In this document: piece by piece, positions 54,741 to 62,522 of the stretch
Layout: each line of letters opens with the position of its first letter
How positions within the stretch are numbered: the stretch's first letter is position 1
Source of the DNA: Alcaligenes pakistanensis
GTDB lineage: Bacteria; Pseudomonadota; Gammaproteobacteria; Burkholderiales; Burkholderiaceae_B
DNA length: 64,000 nucleotides
NCBI RefSeq assembly: GCF_014652815.1
Contig: NZ_BMZN01000002.1
Coordinates: 166,545 to 230,544, forward strand
Reading direction: 5' to 3'
Position numbers and translations under genes: made by a program
The notes under the pieces: generated by a model
Databases searched by the model: none
Told to the model about the DNA's origin: nothing
Seen by the model: the letters and a program-made list of their open reading frames with translations, nothing else

Positions 54741-56993
54741 TTAGAACTCCATCGTTGCCGATAGCATGAAGGTTCGCGGTGCGCCCACGGCCAAGCTGGT
54801 GAAGTGCGGTTTGGCCCAGTAGGCCTTGTTCGCCACGTTATTCACGGTAGCCCGCAAGGTCAGGGGATGGCCGGAGAGCTTGGTGCGATAGCGTGCGCCC
54901 AGATCAAACACGGTGTGGCCGGGGATGGACAAGGAATTATCCGCGCTCAGATATTGCTTGGATGACGTGGTGGCGTTGGCCATCACGGTCAGTCCTTGCA
55001 GGTTGGGCACATCCCACTCCACGCCCAGCTTGGCTTGCCATTTGGGTAGGCCCGTTGCCTGGCGGCCTTGCTCCGCCGGGTTGGCGGCTTTGGTTATTTC
55101 CGGGTGGGAGTAAGCCACGCCACCCATCAGACGCACACCTTCCAATGGGGAACCGAAAAAGCCCCATTCAATGCCTCGGTTGCGCTGTTCGCCACCGAAG
55201 GAAAAGATGTTGGTGAATGGGTCGGTGTAGCTGCCGGGGCGTTTGATTTCGTACAGAGCAAGGGTGTGGGCAAAGTCACCCAGATCCAGCTTCAGGCCCA
55301 CCTCTTTTTGTTTGGTCTTGTAGGGAGCGAAAACCTGGCCTGCGTTGTTGGCGGTGTTGGGAGCAATCGCGCCTTGGGACAAGCCCTCGATGTAGTTGGC
55401 GTAGACCGAGACTTGATCGGTGGCTTTCACTAGGAAGGCGACGGCGGGAGTGGTCGCACTTTCCTTGTAACGTTCGCCCGTGCGTTGGCCGGTGGTGCCG
55501 TTAAAGCTCTCGTTGATCACTTGCTGACGACGTGCACCCAATGTTACTTGCACGCGGTCATCGGCAAAGGATAGGGTGTCGGCAAAACCGACGCTCTTCA
55601 AACGGGTTTTTGTGGTGCTGATCAGCGGGATGTTGTTCGGTAGCGATGGCTCGGGGCCCCAGACCGGATCATAGATATTGGTTTCCCACGCGCTAGGCAA
55701 CAGGTTGCGAAAGCCGCTTAGATCGTAGTCTTCGTTGTACTGGGTGGCGTTGATGGCGAATTGATGACCAACTGGGCCGGTCTGCAATTTACCCATCAGG
55801 CCTACTTCAGCGGTATTGCGCTTCATCTCGTCAGCCACGCCGCTGAAGTTGATTCTGAAGTCGCCCGCATTATTGATGACCTGACCCGCGCCCATATTGG
55901 ATTGAAATTTGGTGCGGCTGACCCCGGCGGCGGCATAGGCGGTGAATTGATCGTTCAGATCGAACTCGCCACGGATCATGGCGCCTTTGTCGGTGGTGTC
56001 ATAGAAGGCCCAAGGTGGGTTCCACGAGACATCGGGTTTGGGTGGTTTGGGTAGTTCTACACCGGGGTTCAAAGTCAGACCTCGTGTCAAACCGTAGGCC
56101 CGGTCTTTGCTGTGGAACAGGTCGGCAGACAGGCGCACACGCTCGCCACGCCAATCCAGGCCCAGAGAGGTTTGGGTAATTTTTTTGTCCTGGTCTTTGA
56201 CAGTGATCTCGCCATCGCGGTAGGCCGTGTTCAGGCGTACACCAAATTGCTTGTTCTCGCCAAAGCGACGGCCCAGGTCGACGTGGCCACCGAAGTGCGA
56301 GTCGGACATATAGCTGCCCGTTACGCGAAACAGGGGGTCGTCACCAGCGCGTTTGGTGACCAGGTTTACCGCCCCGCCTGCCGAGCCTTTAGGAGGCATG
56401 CCATTAAGCAGGGCGGAGGGGCCTTTCAGTACTTCCACACGCTCATACGCTTCAGGAGAGTTGCGGTAGTAGCCGCCCATCCCGGCCAAGCCATTGACGG
56501 TGACATCGCCTACATCAGAGCGGAAACCGCGAATGGAGTAGCTCTCGTTGCTCTCGCCTGCAATGCCGCTCATGAATACGCTGGGGTCGGTTTTGGCGAT
56601 GACTTCGCTGATATCCCGTGCCTGCTGGTCGGCAATGTATTGCTCGGTGTAGCTGATGGTGTTGAAGGGCGTTTCCATGAAATCTTTGGTGCCCAGCAAA
56701 CCTACACGTCCGCCGGTAGCCACTTGCCCGCCTGCGTAGTTTTCTACGACTTTATCGCGCTGACCTTTAACGGTGACTGATGGCAGGGTGACGACGTCAT
56801 CGGCCTGGGTGGCCGTACGGTTTTGTGCCTGTGCGGATGAGCTCATCAAGGCCAGCGTGCTGGCCCCCAAACCCAGTATTAAGGCCATTTGTACGGCGTT
56901 GAAGGTGCGATTCAGCGCAAAGCCAGAACGGCCAGAATCGCTGTCTTTACGTATCGAGGGCGCAAACGTCCCATATTGGCGTGGTGTATGCAT
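54741..56993 (-). CDS. TonB-dependent siderophore receptor
   Basis: A 750-residue outer-membrane receptor. A long basic N-terminal region leads to a signal peptide ending SSSAQA near residue 55. The plug domain follows (LPSVTVKGQRDKVVENYAGG with TonB-box-like start, ETPFNTISYTEQYIADQQAR, SIRGFRSDVGDVTVNGL, RVEVLKGPSALLNG), then a 22-strand barrel ending in Phe (LSATMEF). The sequence is of the ferrichrome/pyochelin-like group (TIGR01783 type). It is the last gene of the siderophore locus, with a 109-bp gap before it that may carry its own promoter. Confidence 0.93.
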   Translation of the reverse strand: MHTPRQYGTFAPSIRKDSDSGRSGFALNRTFNAVQMALILGLGASTLALMSSSAQAQNRTATQADDVVTLPSVTVKGQRDKVVENYAGGQVATGGRVGLLGTKDFMETPFNTISYTEQYIADQQARDISEVIAKTDPSVFMSGIAGESNESYSIRGFRSDVGDVTVNGLAGMGGYYRNSPEAYERVEVLKGPSALLNGMPPKGSAGGAVNLVTKRAGDDPLFRVTGSYMSDSHFGGHVDLGRRFGENKQFGVRLNTAYRDGEITVKDQDKKITQTSLGLDWRGERVRLSADLFHSKDRAYGLTRGLTLNPGVELPKPPKPDVSWNPPWAFYDTTDKGAMIRGEFDLNDQFTAYAAAGVSRTKFQSNMGAGQVINNAGDFRINFSGVADEMKRNTAEVGLMGKLQTGPVGHQFAINATQYNEDYDLSGFRNLLPSAWETNIYDPVWGPEPSLPNNIPLISTTKTRLKSVGFADTLSFADDRVQVTLGARRQQVINESFNGTTGQRTGERYKESATTPAVAFLVKATDQVSVYANYIEGLSQGAIAPNTANNAGQVFAPYKTKQKEVGLKLDLGDFAHTLALYEIKRPGSYTDPFTNIFSFGGEQRNRGIEWGFFGSPLEGVRLMGGVAYSHPEITKAANPAEQGRQATGLPKWQAKLGVEWDVPNLQGLTVMANATTSSKQYLSADNSLSIPGHTVFDLGARYRTKLSGHPLTLRATVNNVANKAYWAKPHFTSLAVGAPRTFMLSATMEF

Positions 56994-57038
56994 GCCAGTG
57001 TCCTTTAGGTAGCGGGGTGTTTCTTTTGCTTTGATTAA

Positions 57039-57081
57039 GGTAAATAGAAATTGGATTGAGTCGCGTTGCTATCTATTTACC
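57039..57081. promoter_or_regulatory. Inverted repeat before the siderophore receptor gene
   Basis: GGTAAATAG (57039-57047) and CTATTTACC (57073-57081) are perfect 9-bp arms 25 bp apart, in the AT-rich gap between the binding-protein and receptor genes. It is a possible operator or attenuating hairpin. It is not a good match to the Fur box. Confidence 0.4.
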
Positions 57082-57102
57082 GGGTAAAAAGATTGAAATT
57101 AA

Positions 57103-58104
57103 TTAGTCTTGGTAGGCCTTGATGACGTCATCAATAATCAGTTCCAGCGAGGTGACGCTAGCGGCGGTGACGTACCAGGCTTGGGCATCGGCAAAGATCA
57201 CGCGGCCGTTTTGCCAGGCTTTGGTTTCACGCAGCAACGGGTTGCTCAAGCTGTCGGCATCCAGGGCAGGGCGGCGCTCCATCACGGCGGTACGGTCAAT
57301 GATGTAAATAATGTCCGGGTTGGCTTGCTGGATGAACTCGCTGGAAACGGGTTGTCCGTGCAGGCCGGTTTCTACTGTCGGGCTGGCAGGGTGTACGCCC
57401 AGCGCATTGAAGACAAAACCGTAGCGGGACTGCACTCCGAAGGAGCTGAACGAGCCGTTGTTATGCAAAACAATCAGGGCTTTTTCTGGACGATCCTGGG
57501 TGATTTGTTTGGCTTGGGCGACTTTGGCATCCAGCTCGGCCACTTTTTGTTGGGCTAGCTTTTCTTTTTCAAAAATCGAACCCAGGGTCAGCAGGTGATT
57601 CTTGATGACTTCAATGTGATTGACCTGGCTATCGCGGTAATCCACATCGAAGTGAATGGTGGGGGCGATCTGGCTCAGTTCCTTGTAGTGATTGGCTTGC
57701 AAAGAGGTAATCAGAATCAGGTCGGGTTTGGTCGCGTAAACCTGTTCCACATTGGGTTGCACAATGGCGCCGGTATCCTGAATCTGCGGGGCATTTTTGT
57801 ACTTGGCCAGAAAGTCAGGGATAAAGTCTTTGGGCATGCCCACAAGGGGTATGTCCAAAGCATCCAGAAAGTCCACTTCATTCATGTCCAGAGCCACCAC
57901 GCGCTGGGGCAGTTTTTCGATGCGGGTGGAGCCCAGCTTGTGCTCGACCACAATGGGTTCGTAACGGGCGTTGGTTTCAGGGCTGACGGCGGCTTGTGGT
58001 GCTGGTGTTTCCGCTGCTGCCTGGGTCTTTTTCTCGCAGCCTTGCAAGGCAAAGCTGGTGGCCACAAACAGGGCAATCAGCCCGTATCTGTGTTTGGCGA
58101 TCAT
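57103..58104 (-). CDS. Ferric-siderophore ABC transporter binding lipoprotein (FatB/VctP/YclQ type)
   Basis: A 333-residue periplasmic binding protein. I start it at 58104 (MIAKHRYGLIALFVATSFAL), so that the lipobox LQGC follows directly; the frame is open 11 codons more. The domain begins with VEHKLGSTRIEKLPQRVVAL, then IQDTGAIVQPNVEQVYATKP and ALIVLHNNGSFSSFGVQSRY, as in FatB, VctP and YclQ, which bind catecholate or carboxylate siderophores. ATGA overlap with the ATPase gene shows coupling. It passes the ferric siderophore from the receptor to the permease pair. Confidence 0.92.
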   Translation of the reverse strand: MIAKHRYGLIALFVATSFALQGCEKKTQAAAETPAPQAAVSPETNARYEPIVVEHKLGSTRIEKLPQRVVALDMNEVDFLDALDIPLVGMPKDFIPDFLAKYKNAPQIQDTGAIVQPNVEQVYATKPDLILITSLQANHYKELSQIAPTIHFDVDYRDSQVNHIEVIKNHLLTLGSIFEKEKLAQQKVAELDAKVAQAKQITQDRPEKALIVLHNNGSFSSFGVQSRYGFVFNALGVHPASPTVETGLHGQPVSSEFIQQANPDIIYIIDRTAVMERRPALDADSLSNPLLRETKAWQNGRVIFADAQAWYVTAASVTSLELIIDDVIKAYQD

Positions 58105-58877
58105 GCTAGTTCTCCTGATGGGGTGAAGTAATTGCACAGGCGGCCATGCTCGCTGTGCGTAATCTCGAAATCCAGGCCATAGAGTTCAGCCAGACGTGCT
58201 TCGGTGATGACTTCAGACACCGGACCTGCGCAGTACAGGGCACCGTTTTTCATGGCCACAATGTGATCGGAGTAATTGGCGGCAAAGTTGATGTCATGCA
58301 CCACCAGAATCACGGTGCGACCATACTCGTCGCATAGTCGCCGCAAGGCGCGCATGATTTGCACGGCGTGCTTGATGTCCAGGTTGTTAAGCGGCTCGTC
58401 CAGTAGCAGATAGTCGGTTTGCTGGGCAATGGTCATGGCCAGAAAAGCCATCTGGCGCTGGCCACCGCTTAGTTCGTCCAGATAGGACTGGCGCAAGGGT
58501 TCAAGCGACAGAAATTGAATGGCTTCGGAGATGGCTTGCCGGTCTACGGTGGTCAGTGCGCCCCGGCTATAGGGGAAGCGGCCAAAGGCGACCAGTTCTT
58601 CCACTGTCAGGCGTAGATTGAAATCAGGAGCTTGGCGCAGGGTCGCCACCCGGCGCGCATAGTCGGCAACACGTATGTCTGCAATGTTGCGGCCGTCCAG
58701 TTGGATCTGGCCTTCGTCGGCCTCCAGCAGGCGGGCAATACTCATCAATAAGGTGGTTTTACCAGCCCCATTGGGGCCAATCAGGGAGCTTAGCTGTCCG
58801 GTAGGAAACTGCGCACTTACCTTGGAGAGTACGGTCTTGTTCTTGTAGTGTTTGGAGAGCTGATTGATCGTAATCAT
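58101..58877 (-). CDS. Ferric-siderophore ABC transporter ATPase
   Basis: A 258-residue FepC/FhuC-type ATPase. Start at 58877 (MITINQLSKHYKNKTVLSKV), overlapping the stop of the upstream permease. Walker A is SLIGPNGAGKTTLLMSIARL, signature YLDELSGGQRQMAFLAMTIA, Walker B YLLLDEPLNNLDI (NNLD is typical of the FatE/VctC/YclP group), and switch VVHDINFAANYSDHI. It powers iron-siderophore import across the inner membrane. Confidence 0.94.
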   Translation of the reverse strand: MITINQLSKHYKNKTVLSKVSAQFPTGQLSSLIGPNGAGKTTLLMSIARLLEADEGQIQLDGRNIADIRVADYARRVATLRQAPDFNLRLTVEELVAFGRFPYSRGALTTVDRQAISEAIQFLSLEPLRQSYLDELSGGQRQMAFLAMTIAQQTDYLLLDEPLNNLDIKHAVQIMRALRRLCDEYGRTVILVVHDINFAANYSDHIVAMKNGALYCAGPVSEVITEARLAELYGLDFEITHSEHGRLCNYFTPSGELA

Positions 58878-59815
58878 GCTGTGCCTCGGGTACGAACCAT
58901 CAGTCCCAGAAAGTACGCGCCGCACACCAGGTTGACGAGTATCCCGACGGTCGTGCGGTAGTTGAAAAGGTGTTCCACCGCCAATTGCGCCAGCAGAAAC
59001 ATGATGACGGCAATGGCGCAGCCTAATGGCAGCGTGACCTTATGTTGGAAGCTGCGGGCCAGCGCATAGCTGGTGTTGGCCACAAAAATCCCCATAAAGG
59101 CGGTAGGTCCGAGCAGGCTGGTGGAGATGGCGACTAGTGCAGCAATCAGGGCAAGTTGAATGCGCACGGTACGGCGGTAATCGACCCCCAGGGAAATGGC
59201 TTGTTCACGGCCTAAGGAAAGCACGTCCAGCGTGGGCAAGCTGCGCAGGCTGCCCAGGCAAATACCTCCCACCAGAAGGGCGGACACCAGCAATTGCAAA
59301 GGCTCGGCCCGGTTAAAGGATGCCTGGCTAAAGCCCAGCAAAATAGAGAACTCGCCGGGGCTGATTTTTAGCTGCACAAATTGGGTGAAGGTACTGATGA
59401 TCATGGTCAGCACCAGCCCCATCAGTAGCAGGAAATACACATTGTTTTTGCCTTGGCGAAACAGCCAGTGATGGATAGCCAGTGAATAGGCCAGCATCAG
59501 CGCAATGGATAGCACCACATTGCCATTGGCCCCCAGCATCACTAGACTTTGTGTGCCCAGTAGCAAGATCAGCAGGGACTGAAATAGAAGGTACACCGCC
59601 TCATAACCCATGATGGCGGGCGTCAGAATGCGGTTGCCAGTAATGGTCTGGAAAACAATCGATGCCCAAGCAACGCAGACGCCACCAATGATCATGGCCG
59701 CCAAGCGGTTCAGGCGTTTGGGAATGATGTAGTCAAGATCCAGACCGGAGCGATAGAACACAAAGCTCAGGGCCAGCACGATGAACACAAACCAGACCAG
59801 ATACCGCTGTTTCAT
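58874..59815 (-). CDS. Ferric-siderophore ABC transporter permease (FecCD family, second subunit)
   Basis: A 313-residue FecCD-type permease with about nine to ten helices. Conserved family segments are LAAMIIGGVCVAWASIVFQT near the N-terminus, VLSLGREQAISLGVDYRRTV (coupling helix for the ATPase) and LLGPTAFMGIFVANTSYALA. It is the FatC/VctG/YclO-like partner and forms a heterodimer with the permease encoded just upstream, whose stop overlaps its start by 4 bp. Confidence 0.92.
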   Translation of the reverse strand: MKQRYLVWFVFIVLALSFVFYRSGLDLDYIIPKRLNRLAAMIIGGVCVAWASIVFQTITGNRILTPAIMGYEAVYLLFQSLLILLLGTQSLVMLGANGNVVLSIALMLAYSLAIHHWLFRQGKNNVYFLLLMGLVLTMIISTFTQFVQLKISPGEFSILLGFSQASFNRAEPLQLLVSALLVGGICLGSLRSLPTLDVLSLGREQAISLGVDYRRTVRIQLALIAALVAISTSLLGPTAFMGIFVANTSYALARSFQHKVTLPLGCAIAVIMFLLAQLAVEHLFNYRTTVGILVNLVCGAYFLGLMVRTRGTA

Positions 59816-60759
59816 TGGTTCCTCCAGAAAATCAGGAACAGAAACAGCAGGCCACCCACACCGCCTGCGGTCAGGCCGATGGGGACTTCAAAAGGGTAGA
59901 TGATGAGGCGGCCCAGAATGTCGCAAGCCAGCAGCAGGCAAGCACCCCCTAACGCCACAATGGGTAAGGTGCGGGCCAGATTGTCGCCATAGCGCAGCGC
60001 CACCAGATTGGGGATAACCAGACCAATAAAGGGGATGGCCCCGATAGTAATAACGGTAAGGGATACGGTCGTTGCGACCAGTATCAAGCCCAGGGCGACC
60101 GTGGTGGAGTAGTTCAGGCCCAGGCTGGTGGCCATGCCTTCACCCATGCCCAGCACCGTGAAGCGGTGTGCATACAAATAGGTGACCAGCACAATCGGCA
60201 GAATCAGATAAATGATCTCGTAATTACCTTGCACGATCTTGGAGAAGTCGCCCAGCATCCAGCCCTGCATGCTTTGCAAAATCTGATGGTGGTAAGCGTA
60301 GAACTCGGCAATGGCGCTAAGCACTCCTCCATACATCAGGCCAATCACAGGCACTAGCACGGTGTTTTTGAAGCGGATGCGGCGCACGATGGCAATGAAG
60401 ATCAGGCTGGCGCCAAAGCAGAATAAAAGGGCAAATAGCAGCTTTCCTGCTGTGCCGCTGCCGGGAGCCAGGGTCAGGGCAATCAGAATGCCCAGTTTGG
60501 CGGCATCCAGCCCGCCCGAGGTGGCGGGTTCAACAAATTTGTTGCGCACAATGTGCTGCAGGATCACCCCGCAGACGGACAGGCCTATCCCACTCAAGAC
60601 CAGCGCCGCCAGTCGGGGCAGGCGGCTGGCTGTCAATGTCAGCCAGGCATCGCCTGAAAAGCTCCATAACTGTGTCCAGCTTATTTGCCGTGCACCTATC
60701 AGTAAGGACAGGCTGCACAGCATCAGGAACAACAGCACAAAGGATCTGGCTCGCATCAC
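59812..60759 (-). CDS. Ferric-siderophore ABC transporter permease (FecCD family, first subunit)
   Basis: A 315-residue FecCD-type permease: RLPRLAALVLSGIGLSVCGV and LQHIVRNKFVEPATSGGLDA at the N-terminus (the family's G-x-x-L-A-x-P-x-x-x-G region), coupling helix LGMGEGMATSLGLNYSTTVA, and GAIPFIGLVIPNLVALRYGD near the C-terminus. It is the FatD/VctD/YclN-like subunit. It overlaps the upstream exporter-like ABC gene by 4 bp, so the whole locus is one transcript. Confidence 0.92.
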   Translation of the reverse strand: MMRARSFVLLFLMLCSLSLLIGARQISWTQLWSFSGDAWLTLTASRLPRLAALVLSGIGLSVCGVILQHIVRNKFVEPATSGGLDAAKLGILIALTLAPGSGTAGKLLFALLFCFGASLIFIAIVRRIRFKNTVLVPVIGLMYGGVLSAIAEFYAYHHQILQSMQGWMLGDFSKIVQGNYEIIYLILPIVLVTYLYAHRFTVLGMGEGMATSLGLNYSTTVALGLILVATTVSLTVITIGAIPFIGLVIPNLVALRYGDNLARTLPIVALGGACLLLACDILGRLIIYPFEVPIGLTAGGVGGLLFLFLIFWRNQ

Positions 60760-62522
60760 ACACCGTTATCTTGTGCAGCAGTGGCAATACGCCAGCCTTT
60801 GGCTGTTTGACGTTGATTCAGGAAGTGGGCGTAACGTCCCTGGCTTGCACGAAGTTGCGCCGGTGGGCCTTGCTCGATGATCTGGCCGTTTTCCAGCACC
60901 ACGATCTGATCGGCCATAGCCACAGTAGAGAGTTGGTGAGCAATCACGATCAGAGTACGTTTGCCACGCAGACGGGCCAGGGCTTGAGCAATGGCAGCCT
61001 GGTTTTCGGCATCCAGCGCGGCAGTGGCTTCGTCCACCAGCAAAATGGGGGCGTTCTTGATCAGGGCGCGGGCAATCGCAATGCGCTGGCGCTCGCCACC
61101 GGACAGACGGGCTCCGCCTTCGCCCACGGTGGTGTCCAAGCCTTCTGGCAGACGCGCGATGATTTCGCTGACACCGGCTTGCTCCACCGCATCCAGCAGT
61201 TCGGCCTCGCTAGCATCAGGTTTGCCCAGGCGGATGTTCTCGGCAATGCTGCCTGCGAACAGATAATCGTCCTGGAAAATCTGGCTGATTTGCGTGGCTA
61301 ACTGAGTGCTGCTGATCTGGCGTACATCCACGCCACCAATGGAGACACTGCCCTGGCTGACATCAAAGAAACGGGCAATCAGTCGGGCCAGCGTGGTTTT
61401 GCCCGAGCCGGATTCCCCAATCAAGGCCACCATGCTACCTGCAGCAATGTTCAGGCTGACGCCGTTCAGCACATCGGGCTTGTCGGCGGCATAGCGGAAA
61501 TGCACGTTGTTCAGTGCGATCGAACCATCCACTGGGGCTTGTGAGATGGCAGGTTCAGGCAGTGGCTGAACAGTAAACAGCTCCTTGATGGCATCAAGCT
61601 GGCCGCGTGCGCCGCGCAGTACTTCGCCATAGCTGGCTACTTCCAGCAAAGAGTCGATGTAGCGCGCTGTCAGCAGCAAGGACACGATGACGGCAATGAT
61701 TTCTGCACTGCTCATGCCCAGACCAGTATGGCGGTTCAGCCAAAGCGTGGCGGCAATCAGCAGGGCGGCAAAGGCAGCTTGCACGGCCCAGGCATTAAGT
61801 ACCGCCGAGGCGGTGGATTGCCAGATCAGTTTCTTGCCTGCCTGATGCTGACGCTCAATGGCCTCTTCCAGCAGGCGGGTACCGCCGCCTTCCCCATTGA
61901 AAGCGCGCAGCACAGATTGGGCTTGGGCGAACTCCACGACACGTTGACTCGCGTGGGCGAAATGGGCCTGGAATGCATCATCGGCTTTGCGGCCCAAATG
62001 GGCCGTCAGGGCCAGAACAGCGGCCAGCAAAGGCAGGACAATCAAGGCAATCAGACCCAGTTGCCAATGCAGAATAAACAAGGCCACAACCAGCACAATA
62101 GGCGTCACAATCCCGGCGATTAGTGGGGTGAAAACGTGGGCCGGTAATTGGGCCACGGACATCATGCCTTGGGTAACGATGTGCCCCAGTCGCGCCGTGT
62201 TTTGGGCGGAGAACCAGCCTACCGGCAATTGAGCGATATGCTCGCCAAGACGATGACGGCCACCTTGCAGTATTGCGGCACCGACGTTCACACCGGCTTG
62301 TTCCACATGACGACGCCATGACCAGCAGATGGCAACGCCAAGCAATAGGACGATCAACCAGCCACCTGCTTGTTTGGGTGCGCCATTTAGCAGGTGAGTG
62401 AAAATGGGGACCAACGTTGTCATGGTCAGGCCACACAGCAGGCCGTACAGAATCGCCATCCAAATATAACGGCGGAAAATCGGGGCATCATTACCCAGCA
62501 AGCGAATCAGGGTCTTTAGCAT
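60756..62522 (-). CDS. ABC half-transporter, YbtQ/IrtB-like, of the siderophore locus
   Basis: A 588-residue type IV (exporter-fold) half-transporter: six helices in residues 1-310, then an ATPase domain with Walker A ALIGESGSGKTTLARLIARF, signature ARLSGGERQRIAIARALIKN, Walker B ILLVDEATAALDAEN and switch IVIAHQLSTV. In Yersinia YbtP/YbtQ and mycobacterial IrtA/IrtB, such pairs import or reduce ferric siderophores despite the exporter fold. It is paired with the next upstream gene, overlapping by 7 bp. Siderophore export is the alternative. Confidence 0.9.
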   Translation of the reverse strand: MLKTLIRLLGNDAPIFRRYIWMAILYGLLCGLTMTTLVPIFTHLLNGAPKQAGGWLIVLLLGVAICWSWRRHVEQAGVNVGAAILQGGRHRLGEHIAQLPVGWFSAQNTARLGHIVTQGMMSVAQLPAHVFTPLIAGIVTPIVLVVALFILHWQLGLIALIVLPLLAAVLALTAHLGRKADDAFQAHFAHASQRVVEFAQAQSVLRAFNGEGGGTRLLEEAIERQHQAGKKLIWQSTASAVLNAWAVQAAFAALLIAATLWLNRHTGLGMSSAEIIAVIVSLLLTARYIDSLLEVASYGEVLRGARGQLDAIKELFTVQPLPEPAISQAPVDGSIALNNVHFRYAADKPDVLNGVSLNIAAGSMVALIGESGSGKTTLARLIARFFDVSQGSVSIGGVDVRQISSTQLATQISQIFQDDYLFAGSIAENIRLGKPDASEAELLDAVEQAGVSEIIARLPEGLDTTVGEGGARLSGGERQRIAIARALIKNAPILLVDEATAALDAENQAAIAQALARLRGKRTLIVIAHQLSTVAMADQIVVLENGQIIEQGPPAQLRASQGRYAHFLNQRQTAKGWRIATAAQDNGV